Source: Candidatus Uhrbacteria bacterium RIFOXYB2_FULL_45_11
GTDB lineage: Bacteria; Patescibacteriota; Patescibacteriia; UBA9934; GWF2-40-263
Length of the DNA: 23,146 nt
Assembly: GCA_001791715.1 (NCBI GenBank)
Contig: MGFD01000061.1
Coordinates: 789 to 23,934 of the forward strand
Reading direction: 5' to 3'
Part shown: in pieces, positions 1-7,274 of the stretch
Layout of the letters: every line of letters starts with the position of its first letter
Numbering within the stretch: position 1 is the first letter of the stretch
The notes under the pieces: model-generated
What the model saw: only the letters and a program-made list of their open reading frames with translations
The model's database searches: none
What the model was told of the DNA's origin: nothing
Made by a program: the position numbers and the translations under genes

Positions 1-621
1 CGCGTTATACGCTTTTTCAATGCGATCCCAACGGTTATCGCGATCCATCGCAAAATAACGTCCACTCATGGACGCGATTTTTCCCACACCGATCTCTTTT
101 ATTTTATTTTGCAGATTTCCAATGAAGTCAATTCCCGCATTGTAAATCGTATCGCGACCATCCACGATCGCTTGAATGAACACCTCTTCGATTCCTTGTT
201 TCTTTGCGAACTCTAAAAGCGCATAACAATGTTCATCCATCGCATGAATTCCACCCGGGCTCACTTGGCCAATCAGATGTAATTTACTTTTGTGTTTTTT
301 GACGTGTTCCGCTGCATCAAGCAATGCTTGTTTTTGAAAAAACTCTCCCGCAAGAATATCACGATTGATGCGCGGAAAAAGTTGGTAGTACACACGCCCC
401 GCACCAATTGCAAGGTGTCCAACTTCTGAATTTCCCATTTCTCCCCAAGATAATCCAACCTCTTCTCCGGAAGCTTTAATCGTCATTGTTGGATACATCC
501 GAATATACTTATGGAAATTCGGCATGTCCGCCTGCACAATCGGATTTCCATCTGATGCCGGCGCAACACCAAAGCCATCAAGAATCATGAGCACGGTTGG
601 TTTTTTTATTGCGTCTGACAT
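1..621 (-). CDS. gpmI: 2,3-bisphosphoglycerate-independent phosphoglycerate mutase, N-terminal part
   Basis: Interconverts 3- and 2-phosphoglycerate in lower glycolysis; a cytosolic metalloenzyme of the alkaline phosphatase superfamily. 207 codons are visible and the gene leaves the window in frame, so well over half of the usual ~510 residues is missing. The start is the ATG at 619-621. Visible family landmarks are LMILDGFG near residues 11-18 (metal-ligand Asp15), MGNSEVGH at 62-69 with the phosphoryl-accepting Ser65, a VSPGGIHAMDEH stretch with the substrate His, VDGRDT, and SGRYFAMDRDNRWDR with substrate-binding arginines. The His loop reads HAMDEH, where the family more often has HSH. 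It begins 12 nt after the eno stop, so it is very probably the last visible cistron of the glycolytic operon. I see no strong Shine-Dalgarno sequence. Confidence 0.95.
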   Translation of the reverse strand, partial: MSDAIKKPTVLMILDGFGVAPASDGNPIVQADMPNFHKYIRMYPTMTIKASGEEVGLSWGEMGNSEVGHLAIGAGRVYYQLFPRINRDILAGEFFQKQALLDAAEHVKKHKSKLHLIGQVSPGGIHAMDEHCYALLEFAKKQGIEEVFIQAIVDGRDTIYNAGIDFIGNLQNKIKEIGVGKIASMSGRYFAMDRDNRWDRIEKAYNA

Positions 622-633
622 ACAAATTTTTGA

Positions 634-1893
634 TTATCGTGAAACTTCTTCTTCAATCTCCATTACGCGATTATATTTTTCGAGACGTTCAGATCGTGAA
701 AGGGATCCCGTCTTCAAGTAATCTGCGTTCACGGCAACAGCGAGATCAGCGATGGTCGTGTCAGCCGTTTCTCCGGAACGATGCGAAACGGAAACTTTGT
801 AACCGTATTGTTGCGCGAGCAAAATTGTATCGATCGTTTCAGAAAGCGAACCGATTTGATTCAGTTTGATGAGAATCGCATTCGCCGCGTTCTTTTCAAT
901 TCCCTCTGCAAGACGTTTTGAATTTGTGACAAAGAAATCATCTCCAACAAGAACGGTTTTCTTTCCAAGAAGTTTTGTCATCTCTGTCCATCCAGCCCAA
1001 TCATCTTGATCAAGTCCGTCTTCAAGAGAAATGATCGGATACTTTGCGAGCCACTTTGTCCACATCGCAATCATGTCTTTTGAGGTGTTCGATTTTTTAT
1101 CAACACGCAAGATGTAACGTTTTTTCTTTGCATCATAAAGTTCAGACACAGCCGGATCCATTGCGAGGAAAACATCTTTTCCTGCATTGTATCCTGCGAG
1201 TTTGATAGCTTGCATGATCGCCACGAACGCATCTTCATTCTTTTTGAACGGAACTGCATATCCACCTTCGTCTCCCTTCAGTGTGGAGAATCCTTTCTTC
1301 TTCAAGAGTCCGCCAAGCGCATGAAAAATTTCTGCTCCGCAACGCACGCGCTCTTTAAATTTCTTTTGCGTTGGCACAATCATGAACTCCTGAAAATCCA
1401 AAATCCATCCAGCGTGTGCTCCACCGTTTAACACATTCATGGTTGGAATCGGCATGCGGTATGTTTTGTGTTTGAGATCGAACGCTTGACGAAGATATGC
1501 ATAGAGCGGCATCTTCTTTGTTTTTGCCGCTGCGTGCGCACACGCAAGCGAGACGCCGAGAATAGCGTTTGCTCCGAGCTTAGATTTGTTCTGTGTTCCA
1601 TCGAGTGCAATCATGGTGGCATCAAGCTTACGCTGATCGGTCACATCCATTCCAACAAGGGCTTTTGCAATCGGACCATTCACGTTTTTGAGCGCTTTCA
1701 ACACACCTTGTCCGCCATATCGTTTTGCATCACCATCACGCAACTCGAGCGCCTCATGAATCCCTGTAGATGCGCCGCTTGGAACAGAAGCCGAACCAGA
1801 TGTTCCGTCTTCAAGAAGAACTGTCACGTTCACCGTTGGGTTTCCACGCGAATCAAGAATTTCATGCGCGTGAATAGATTCGATTTTGGACAT
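634..1893 (-). CDS. eno: Enolase
   Basis: Dehydrates 2-phosphoglycerate to phosphoenolpyruvate. The 419-residue length is normal. Motifs in order are HEILDSRGNPT (9-19), the mobile loop SGASTG (39-44), GDEGG (208-212, catalytic Glu209), metal ligands Asp246, Glu291 and Asp318, IKLNQIGS with catalytic Lys343, SHRSGE (370-375) and SRSERLEKYN near the C-terminus. The segment normally written GGAHADNN...DFQEFM reads GGAHAGWILDFQEFM here, so the usual DNN is replaced by GWI while the flanks are intact. The start ATG (1891-1893) sits directly after a long inverted repeat of 9-bp units. No Shine-Dalgarno sequence is obvious. It lies between a DUF5654 gene and gpmI in the glycolytic operon. Confidence 0.97.
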   Translation of the reverse strand: MSKIESIHAHEILDSRGNPTVNVTVLLEDGTSGSASVPSGASTGIHEALELRDGDAKRYGGQGVLKALKNVNGPIAKALVGMDVTDQRKLDATMIALDGTQNKSKLGANAILGVSLACAHAAAKTKKMPLYAYLRQAFDLKHKTYRMPIPTMNVLNGGAHAGWILDFQEFMIVPTQKKFKERVRCGAEIFHALGGLLKKKGFSTLKGDEGGYAVPFKKNEDAFVAIMQAIKLAGYNAGKDVFLAMDPAVSELYDAKKKRYILRVDKKSNTSKDMIAMWTKWLAKYPIISLEDGLDQDDWAGWTEMTKLLGKKTVLVGDDFFVTNSKRLAEGIEKNAANAILIKLNQIGSLSETIDTILLAQQYGYKVSVSHRSGETADTTIADLAVAVNADYLKTGSLSRSERLEKYNRVMEIEEEVSR

Positions 1894-1898
1894 AGAAG

Positions 1899-1985
1899 AA
1901 GGTTGGAAAGGTCGGAAATGTTGGGAAGGTCAGAAAGGCTGGCGTAACCTTTCAGACGTTTCCGACCTTTCAAACCTTTCAGACA
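1899..1985. repeat. Inverted repeat of 9-bp units before eno (LIR-A)
   Basis: The left arm is a run of 9-mers from 1905 (GGAAAGGTC, GGAAATGTT, GGGAAGGTC, AGAAAGGCT). The right arm, 1947-1982, is ACCTTTCAG, ACGTTTCCG, ACCTTTCAA, ACCTTTCAG. GAAAGGTCGGAAA (1906-1918) pairs perfectly with 1959-1971, and AAGGTT (1899-1904) pairs with 1973-1978. It fills the whole gap between the DUF5654 stop and the eno start, so in an operon transcript it would be a hairpin immediately before the eno start codon. There is no T-run, so it is not a classical terminator. Related arrays occur at 11890-11934, 14222-14266, 14691-14726 and 20016-20127. Confidence 0.85.
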
Positions 1986-1988
1986 TTA

Positions 1989-2249
1989 TTATTTTAATTT
2001 CATTTTCAATACCGAAATCGTTTTTCCCAATCGTCGTGTGACAATAATCATGATAAGCGTAATCAGAACAGCGTATAAAAATTTTGCGATAAGAGAATTT
2101 TGATCTGGAAAAATACGCGCAAATAAATCTTGGATGGCTGTGTTCCACGCAAGCGCAGCAACGAGCGCAAACCCCGCTGTCATCAGCGACTGCATTTGTT
2201 CAAGAAGCTCAATGTGCAAAGAAATTTTTTCTTCTTTTTGTTCTGTCAT
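1989..2249 (-). CDS. DUF5654 family small membrane protein
   Basis: An 86-residue protein with a charged N-terminus (MTEQKEEKISLHIELLEQMQ), a first hydrophobic segment around residues 22-36 containing GFALVAALAWNTAI, and a second around 55-71 (FLYAVLITLIMIIVT), followed by a basic tail. The AALAWN signature and the two-helix layout match my memory of DUF5654, found mainly in archaea and CPR bacteria and of unknown function. It starts 12 nt after the pgk stop and is followed by LIR-A and eno, so it is a passenger in the glycolytic operon. Location in the cytoplasmic membrane is inferred from the helices. No role is assigned. Confidence 0.75.
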   Translation of the reverse strand: MTEQKEEKISLHIELLEQMQSLMTAGFALVAALAWNTAIQDLFARIFPDQNSLIAKFLYAVLITLIMIIVTRRLGKTISVLKMKLK

Positions 2250-2261
2250 AAAACAATCACT

Positions 2262-3449
2262 TTATTCGGAATCAAGAACCTCCAGTCCTGGTAATTTCTT
2301 TCCACCAAGATATTCGAGCAATGCCCCACCCCCCGTCGAAAGCAATGTAAACTTATCCGCAAGATGCACCGCCTCAAGTACCGGAACCGTATCACCTCCA
2401 CCAACAATTGTTGTTGCAGAACCTGTTCTATCCGCAATCGCTTTTGCAACACGAATCGTTCCATGACAAAACTTTGGAATTTCTGTCATGCCAAGTGGAC
2501 CGTTCCATACAACCGTTTTTGCACATTCAAGTTCATCTTCAAATCGAGCAAGCGTCTTTTTTCCAAGATCAACAATACGCTCGTTTGGTTTGACGGCATC
2601 AACAGACACACAACGTGTTTGCGCATCTTTACGCACAGAACTTGCAACGATTACATCAATTGGCAGAACCAATTTGTCTTTTGCTTTTGCAAGCAATGAT
2701 TTTGCCTCTTTGATTCCGTCAACATCATACACAGATTTTCCAACCGCAAATCCTTGTGCAACCAAAAACGTGGTTGCAAGCGCGCCGCCAATCAGAATTT
2801 TTTCTGCGGACGTTAAAAACCGTTCAATCACGGGAAGCTTTGTTTCAATTTTGAGTCCACCCATCACAAGAACAAATGGATGCTTCAATCCTTTATCGAG
2901 TTTTGAGAGAACCGTAATTTCATTTGCAAGAAGTGGGCCAGCAAACGACGGTAGATCAGAGGTGATTGCGTCAACCGATGCGTGCGCACGATGAGAAACC
3001 GCAAACGCATCGTTTACATACAAATCTCCGAGCGAAGCAAGTGCTTGGGCAAATGACGGCGCATTCGATTCTTCGCGCGCATCAAATCGCAAATTTTCAA
3101 GTAAGAGGACGTCACCGTTTTTCATCTGCTCAATGAGCTTCACCACTTTTGGCCCAATGATTTCTTTACTGAGCGTCACACGAGATTTCAACAAACCACC
3201 GAGTCGTTTTGCAACCGGTTTCAACGAAAAAGAAGCGACACGTTTTCCGTTCGGTCGTCCTAAATGAGAAAGCACAATGACTTTTGCCCCGCGTTGTGAA
3301 AGCCAATCAATATCAACGGCGGAACGCGCAATGCGTCCGTGTGGGCCGTCCACAACTTTTCCTTTTTGGATCGGAACATTTCCGTCAATACGAATCAGCA
3401 CCCGCTTTCCCGTAAAATCCACATCCGATTTAAGTTTTCGAAGCTTCAT
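2262..3449 (-). CDS. pgk: Phosphoglycerate kinase
   Basis: Transfers phosphate from 1,3-bisphosphoglycerate to ADP, the first ATP-yielding step of glycolysis. I chose the ATG at 3447-3449 (MKLRKLKSDVDF, 395 residues). It fits the family N-terminus, has a GGA 8-10 nt upstream and lies 11 nt after the doxX-like stop; the longer reading from 3482 overlaps that gene. Motifs are a substrate loop reading RIDGNVP (usually D[FL]NVP), SHLGRP, LLENLRF, VNDAFAVSHRAHAS, LGPL-like GPLLANE, VMGGLKIETKL (family GGAKVSDK region, diverged), WNGPLGM, and the C-terminal LLSTGGGALLEYLGG nucleotide loop. The Gly in DGNVP and the GGLKIETKL variant are departures from the textbook sequence, but the fold-defining motifs are complete. 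Confidence 0.96.
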   Translation of the reverse strand: MKLRKLKSDVDFTGKRVLIRIDGNVPIQKGKVVDGPHGRIARSAVDIDWLSQRGAKVIVLSHLGRPNGKRVASFSLKPVAKRLGGLLKSRVTLSKEIIGPKVVKLIEQMKNGDVLLLENLRFDAREESNAPSFAQALASLGDLYVNDAFAVSHRAHASVDAITSDLPSFAGPLLANEITVLSKLDKGLKHPFVLVMGGLKIETKLPVIERFLTSAEKILIGGALATTFLVAQGFAVGKSVYDVDGIKEAKSLLAKAKDKLVLPIDVIVASSVRKDAQTRCVSVDAVKPNERIVDLGKKTLARFEDELECAKTVVWNGPLGMTEIPKFCHGTIRVAKAIADRTGSATTIVGGGDTVPVLEAVHLADKFTLLSTGGGALLEYLGGKKLPGLEVLDSE

Positions 3450-3460
3450 ATCATCCGTCA

Positions 3461-3958
3461 CTAAAACAATTTCAAAAGCCATGATCGTGATTGCACAAAC
3501 TTCAATCGCGACACAAAATAATCGAGTCCAAACCAATGACCAAACTCCCCAAACAAAAACAATCCGGAAACAAGCGCATAGATAATGTGTTCATCTACAA
3601 ATCCATGAGACGTATTCATGGTCCAACCAGAAACATAAAACAGCAACATCATGATGATGTTAAAAAATGCGGCAGGCTTAATGAAAAGTCCTGACAAAAA
3701 CGCAAGACCAATCAAAAGTTGACCATACATCACCAGACCATCAACAAATTCACTGCCCGCCATCGATTGAAACCAGAGTTCAAGCGGCCCACTTGCGTGC
3801 GTTAAATATCCGGCAGCACTCCAGTTTGGCAGACTCAACTTTGACCACGCGGCATTCAAAAGCAAAATAGCCATGGCAAAACGCAAAAAAATACACAACG
3901 CAATAAATCCTTTTGCGTCTGTCGCATGTGCAAGACGATCAAATGAGGATGTTTTCAT
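3461..3958 (-). CDS. DoxX/DoxD-family integral membrane protein
   Basis: About 165 residues from the ATG at 3956-3958 (MKTSSFDRLAHATD). It has four hydrophobic segments (roughly residues 18-36, 75-92, 95-113 and 125-142) in the DoxX pattern, including LRFAMAILLLNAAWSKL, GLAFLSGLFIKPAAFFNI and VDEHIIYALVSGLFLFGEFGHWFGLD. DoxX/DoxD proteins are membrane proteins linked in some organisms to quinone or thiol redox chemistry; a specific reaction cannot be read from this sequence. It starts 5 nt after the gap stop and ends 11 nt before pgk, so it is translated between two glycolytic enzymes. A longer reading into gap is possible but unnecessary. Confidence 0.8.
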   Translation of the reverse strand: MKTSSFDRLAHATDAKGFIALCIFLRFAMAILLLNAAWSKLSLPNWSAAGYLTHASGPLELWFQSMAGSEFVDGLVMYGQLLIGLAFLSGLFIKPAAFFNIIMMLLFYVSGWTMNTSHGFVDEHIIYALVSGLFLFGEFGHWFGLDYFVSRLKFVQSRSWLLKLF

Positions 3959-3963
3959 AGTAT

Positions 3964-4974
3964 TTATTTTAACTTGCCAACATATTGAACAAGATCCAAA
4001 AGTCTTTGTGTGTACCCCCATTCGTTGTCATACCACGCAAGCACTTTTACCAAATCCCCATCAACAACGCGTGTCATTTGCAAATCTACGACAGAACCGA
4101 ATTGCGTTTGAATAAAATCTGTGGAAACAAGCGGTTCTTCTGTGACACCAAGAATTCCTTTCCATCGCGCAGACTTTGCGGCATCTTTAAAGATTTTGTT
4201 CACTTCTTCTTTTGTTGTTTTCTTTCCGACCAAGAACGTAAAATCCGTCAGAGAAACATCAATAGATGGAACGCGTATGGCGATCCCGTCAAACTTATCT
4301 TTAAGAGATGTAACAACTTCTGTTGTAGCCTTTGCCGCACCGGTTGAAGTTGGAACAATGTTAATGAGTGCAGAACGTGCGCGACGCAAATCTGGATGAC
4401 GCGCAGGTGGAAGACCATCTACAAGATTTTGTTCCGCTGTTACAGAATGAATGGTTGTGAGCATGGCTTTTTTGACACCAAGTGTTTCTGTCATGATTTG
4501 CACAGCCGGACCAACAGAGTTTGTGGTGCAAGAAGCATTATTCACAATCGTGTCCGTCTTTTTACAAAGTTTATGGTTTACACCCATCAGGTATGTTGGA
4601 GCATCTTCCGATGGAGCCGAAATAACAACACGCTTTGCACCGGCTGTGATGTGCTTTCCTGCATCTTCTTTTTTGGTGAAACGACCCGTAGATTCAATCA
4701 CAACATCCACCTTCAAATCTTTCCACGGAAGGGTTGCGGGATCCATTGCGGTCAGAACAGGAATTTTTACCCCATCAATCACCAAATGATCTTTCCCTGC
4801 TTTCACATCATGCGTCCAAACACGAAACGTTGAATCGTATTTCAACAAATGTGCGAGAATGGAAGGATCTGTAAGATCATTTATCGCAACAATCTGAAGA
4901 TCTTTGCGTTCATACGCAGCACGAAGCGCCACGCGACCAATACGACCAAATCCATTAATAGCGACTCGAAGCAT
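3964..4974 (-). CDS. gap: Type I glyceraldehyde-3-phosphate dehydrogenase
   Basis: Oxidises glyceraldehyde-3-phosphate to 1,3-bisphosphoglycerate with NAD(P). The start is the ATG at 4972-4974 (MLRVAINGFGRIGR); an in-frame extension to 5058 has no family counterpart. 336 residues, normal for the family. It shows the Rossmann motif NGFGRIGR (7-14), INDLTD with Asp33 at the end of beta-2 (typical of NAD use), ASCTTN with catalytic Cys149, His176 in TTIHS, GLPPARHPDLRRARSA, STGAAKAT, and WYDNEWGYTQRLLDLV at the C-terminus. It heads the gap - doxX-like - pgk - DUF5654 - eno - gpmI cluster, transcribed leftwards. The region between the tsf terminator and this start (about 100 nt) should hold its promoter. 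A TAAACT -10-like element lies at about 5050-5055 on the minus strand, but its -35 is poor. Confidence 0.97.
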   Translation of the reverse strand: MLRVAINGFGRIGRVALRAAYERKDLQIVAINDLTDPSILAHLLKYDSTFRVWTHDVKAGKDHLVIDGVKIPVLTAMDPATLPWKDLKVDVVIESTGRFTKKEDAGKHITAGAKRVVISAPSEDAPTYLMGVNHKLCKKTDTIVNNASCTTNSVGPAVQIMTETLGVKKAMLTTIHSVTAEQNLVDGLPPARHPDLRRARSALINIVPTSTGAAKATTEVVTSLKDKFDGIAIRVPSIDVSLTDFTFLVGKKTTKEEVNKIFKDAAKSARWKGILGVTEEPLVSTDFIQTQFGSVVDLQMTRVVDGDLVKVLAWYDNEWGYTQRLLDLVQYVGKLK

Positions 4975-5073
4975 AGAAAAAAATCGATTAGGAATGAAGA
5001 TCCGCGCGCACCCAGGACGTTCAAGAGAGCGGTGGATAAGTCCCGAATAGTTTAACATTTTTTACAGAAAATC

Positions 5074-5107
5074 AAAAACCCGGCCACGTGCGTGGACCGG
5101 GTTTTTT
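5074..5107 (-). terminator. Rho-independent terminator after tsf (bidirectional form)
   Basis: The hairpin at 5079-5101 reads, on the minus strand, CCCGG-T-CCACG, loop CA, CGTGG-CCGGG, and is followed by TTTTT. On the other strand the same hairpin is followed by a run of seven T. It separates rpsB-tsf from the gap operon. Confidence 0.9.
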
Positions 5108-5109
5108 TC

Positions 5110-5697
5110 TTAGAAGACGAATCGTGCGAAACGCTTCACTTGCATGTTTTCTCCGAGGACAGACATTTTTTCTTTCAAAAAATCTTCTACCGTCTTTGAG
5201 TCATCTTTGATGAACGCTTGTTCCATGAGAACGTTTTCCCCAAAAAACTTGTTCATCTTTCCTTCCATGATCTTCTCAATGACGTCCGCTGGTTTGTTTT
5301 GTGCCGCAAGTTCTCCGCGTGTGAGCTCTTGTTCCTTTGCGACAACGTCCGCAGGAACATCTGCACGGGTGAGATACATTGGATCCATTGCACTCACGTG
5401 AATCGCAATGTCATTACACAATTCAATAAACGCATCTGTACGCGCAACGAAATCTGTTTCACAAAGCACTTGAACCATTGCACCCAACTTTGCGTTCGAG
5501 TGAATGTACGCGTGCACACGACCTTCGTGCGTTTCGCGATCGGATTTCTTTCCCGCTTTTGCGATCCCCTTTTTACGAAGATCTTCTGCGGCTTTTTCCA
5601 TATCTCCCCCTGTTTCTTCAAGCGCACGCTTTGCATCCATGAGTCCGGCTCCTGTTTTTTCACGAAGCTCGGCAACTTGGCTCGCTGTAATGGACAT
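5110..5697 (-). CDS. tsf: Elongation factor Ts (short form)
   Basis: Nucleotide-exchange factor for EF-Tu in the cytosol. It has 195 residues, against ~280 in E. coli, similar to the compact Thermus-type EF-Ts. The N-terminal UBA-like domain is MSITASQVAELREKTGAGLM followed by DAKRALEETGGDMEKA. The EF-Tu-contacting TDFV motif is at 81-84 within CETDFVART. The C-terminal helices FFGENVLMEQAFI and VKRFARFVF replace the second core subdomain. It lies 47 nt downstream of rpsB, the classic bacterial rpsB-tsf pair, and is followed by a strong terminator. Confidence 0.97.
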   Translation of the reverse strand: MSITASQVAELREKTGAGLMDAKRALEETGGDMEKAAEDLRKKGIAKAGKKSDRETHEGRVHAYIHSNAKLGAMVQVLCETDFVARTDAFIELCNDIAIHVSAMDPMYLTRADVPADVVAKEQELTRGELAAQNKPADVIEKIMEGKMNKFFGENVLMEQAFIKDDSKTVEDFLKEKMSVLGENMQVKRFARFVF

Positions 5698-5744
5698 AAT
5701 CTTGGTGTTTAGTATTTGGTTTTTGGAGTTGAAAACTTACAAGA

Positions 5745-6509
5745 CTAGGCAGCCGCTTCTGTTGTAACTTCCTTTGCAGAAACTTTCTTGTCTGCCGCAG
5801 CCTTATCCGCAACAATCTTTGCCATGTTTGCCTTTCCTTCTTTAATCGCTTCACAAACAAGCTTACAAACAAGTTCGATGGATTTTACAGCGTCATCATT
5901 TCCAGGAATGATCGAGTCGACTCCTTTTGGATTTACGTTTGTGTCGCAAAGGGCGATCACTTTTGTGCGAGTCACTTGCGCTTCTTGCACAGCCGTTTTC
6001 TCATTGCGGACATCGATCACAAAAATCGCGTCTGGAACTTTTGTAATGTGTTGGATTCCACCGATCTTTACTTCCATTTCTTCAATTTCACGAGAAAGCA
6101 ACAATTGTTCTTTCTTGGTGTATTTCTTGAGTTCACCTTTTTCACGTTGATCCTTCAACATTTTCAAACGCTTCAAGGTTTCTTTCAATTGTTGAAAGTT
6201 TGTGAGCGTTCCGCCTAACCAGCGTTCTGTCACGAATGGCATTCCACAAGCTTCTGCATATTTTTGAACGATTCCTTTTGCTTGAACTTTTGTTCCAACA
6301 AACAAAATCACTCCTCCACGAGACGCAATTTCCTTTAATTGTCCAAGCGCGTTCTCTAATTGAACTTGTGTTTTTTCAAGATCAATAATGTGAATTCCGC
6401 TCTTCTCTCCGTAAATAAACGGTCCCATTTTTGGGTGCCAGTGTGAGGCACCGTGGCCGTAATGCATTCCCGCTTGAAGCATTTCGACCAAATTTGGCAA
6501 TTTTGGCAT
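5745..6509 (-). CDS. rpsB: Small ribosomal subunit protein S2
   Basis: 254 residues. It begins MPKLPNLVEMLQAGMHYGH, with HWHPKMGPFIYGEKSGIHIID, then GTKVQAKGIVQ, TERWLGGTLTNF and PDAIFVIDVRNEKTAVQEA, and IIPGNDDAVKSIELVCKLVCEAI near the end, all S2 hallmarks. The tail is Ala/Lys-rich. The start is supported by AAGGA four nt upstream of the ATG at 6507-6509. It is the first cistron of rpsB-tsf, preceded by a ~96-nt leader and a TTGACG-17-TATACT promoter. Confidence 0.98.
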   Translation of the reverse strand: MPKLPNLVEMLQAGMHYGHGASHWHPKMGPFIYGEKSGIHIIDLEKTQVQLENALGQLKEIASRGGVILFVGTKVQAKGIVQKYAEACGMPFVTERWLGGTLTNFQQLKETLKRLKMLKDQREKGELKKYTKKEQLLLSREIEEMEVKIGGIQHITKVPDAIFVIDVRNEKTAVQEAQVTRTKVIALCDTNVNPKGVDSIIPGNDDAVKSIELVCKLVCEAIKEGKANMAKIVADKAAADKKVSAKEVTTEAAA

Positions 6510-6605
6510 AGTTTCCTTTTAGACGTCGATGGACAACCTTGGGCCCGCGAGCCAATCTCGGGGGAGGATCCAAAATCGCTTAACCCATCTGATGTTATAA
6601 ATTAT
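6510..6605 (-). promoter_or_regulatory. rpsB 5' leader
   Basis: The predicted transcript from the promoter at 6612-6640 has a leader of about 96 nt. It contains an imperfect GC-rich stem-loop around 6546-6567 (minus strand CCCGAG ATTGG CTCG CGGG) upstream of the AAGGA ribosome-binding site. rpsB leaders are autoregulatory in some bacteria (established for S2). Whether this leader binds S2 is inference. Confidence 0.4.
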
Positions 6606-6611
6606 GTCGGG

Positions 6612-6640
6612 AGTATAGGGAAAATTGGGGAATGCGTCAA
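6612..6640 (-). promoter_or_regulatory. Promoter of rpsB-tsf
   Basis: On the minus strand, TTGACG (6635-6640), a 17-bp spacer, TATACT (6612-6617). This is close to the sigma-70 consensus. The upstream edge of the -35 touches the tandem palindromes at 6641-6694. Confidence 0.85.
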
Positions 6641-6694
6641 GGTACGTCGTTCGCGAACGACGTACCAAGACACGTCGTTCGCGAACGACGTGTC
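6641..6694. repeat. Two tandem perfect 26-bp palindromes
   Basis: 6641-6666 is GGTACGTCGTTCG followed by its exact reverse complement. 6669-6694 is GACACGTCGTTCG followed by its exact reverse complement. Both share the 20-bp core ACGTCGTTCGCGAACGACGT and are separated by AA. They lie between the toxin stop (6718) and the rpsB -35 box, with no T-run. A diverged third copy with pair-preserving changes is at 21141-21162. They could be regulator-binding sites upstream of rpsB or a REP-like dispersed palindrome. Confidence 0.9.
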
Positions 6695-6717
6695 AAGAAT
6701 CCTTGATTTATTGAACG

Positions 6718-7005
6718 TCAAGGCTCAATCCTCATATAAACAGATTGATACACCTGTGATCTGTGCTCAATCATCAAAATTTTGATTGTTTGTTTCTCGA
6801 TACGAAAAATTACACGATAATCTCCGACACGTAATTTGCGATATCCTTTTAAGGATTGGCGGAGTGGTTTTCCGTAGAGCTCGGGATGCGTCACTAATTT
6901 TTCTTCGATGGCGCGTTTGATCTGTTTTTTGTTGGAAGCAGACAACTTCGCAATATCCTCTTTCAGAACAAGCTCGTGATACTGTAAAACAAAATCTACT
7001 CCCAT
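6718..7005 (-). CDS. RelE/ParE-superfamily toxin
   Basis: About 95 residues from the ATG at 7003-7005 (MGVDFVLQYHELVLKEDI). The RelE-type pattern is clear: a helical region KKQIKRAIEEKLVTHPELYG, then KPLRQSLKGYRKLRVGDYRV, IFRIEKQTIKILMIEHRSQVY. RelE relatives are ribosome-dependent mRNA endonucleases, while ParE relatives poison gyrase; the sequence does not settle which. Its start overlaps the end of the antitoxin gene by 10 nt, typical of translationally coupled toxin-antitoxin pairs. The longer reading from 7068 would overlap the antitoxin much further and is not preferred. Confidence 0.85.
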   Translation of the reverse strand: MGVDFVLQYHELVLKEDIAKLSASNKKQIKRAIEEKLVTHPELYGKPLRQSLKGYRKLRVGDYRVIFRIEKQTIKILMIEHRSQVYQSVYMRIEP

Positions 7006-7217
7006 ACCTTTTGGTGTGAAACAAATTTTGCCTTTTTTGTGTCTCGCTTGAGCGCAAGACGATTCCAAACCTGATCTTCTTCAAGTTCAAGAGCTGTCTT
7101 AATAAGTTCAAGGGCTTTGGATGCACACGGAACATCGTCACGTTTTGCCAAACGCTGAAGTGCCATCTCAACATCTTTCGGCACACTAACATTGATACGA
7201 TATTTTGTTGTAGGCAT
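6996..7217 (-). CDS. Ribbon-helix-helix antitoxin (RelB/CopG-like)
   Basis: 73 residues. The N-terminal strand KYRINVSVPKDV is followed by two helices (MALQRLAKRDD, SKALELIKTALELEED), the layout of MetJ/Arc/CopG DNA-binding antitoxins, and a C-terminal basic region that would wrap the toxin. It is the first gene of the pair, with its own promoter and repeated GTGT...CCTAA elements at 7228-7257. It is expected to repress its own promoter together with the toxin; this follows from family knowledge. Confidence 0.8.
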   Translation of the reverse strand: MPTTKYRINVSVPKDVEMALQRLAKRDDVPCASKALELIKTALELEEDQVWNRLALKRDTKKAKFVSHQKVWE

Positions 7218-7227
7218 AGATTCGATT

Positions 7228-7268
7228 AAGTGTGCCTAAAGTGTATCACCTAACACGAGTGAAATCAA
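7228..7268 (-). promoter_or_regulatory. Promoter and candidate operator of the toxin-antitoxin pair
   Basis: On the minus strand, TTGATT (7263-7268), 17 bp, TACACT (7240-7245). Overlapping it on the plus strand are two direct repeats, GTGTGCCTAA and GTGTATCACCTAA, and on the minus strand the interrupted palindrome GTGT-TAGGTGAT-ACAC. Repeats at this position are typical operators for RHH antitoxins; their use here is inferred. Confidence 0.65.
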
Positions 7269-7274
7269 GCTGCG

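Noticed and set aside
4975..5058. N-terminal extension of GAPDH from the ATG at 5058
   Set aside because: The extra 28 residues precede the invariant Rossmann strand and have no family counterpart; this stretch fits the gap leader better.
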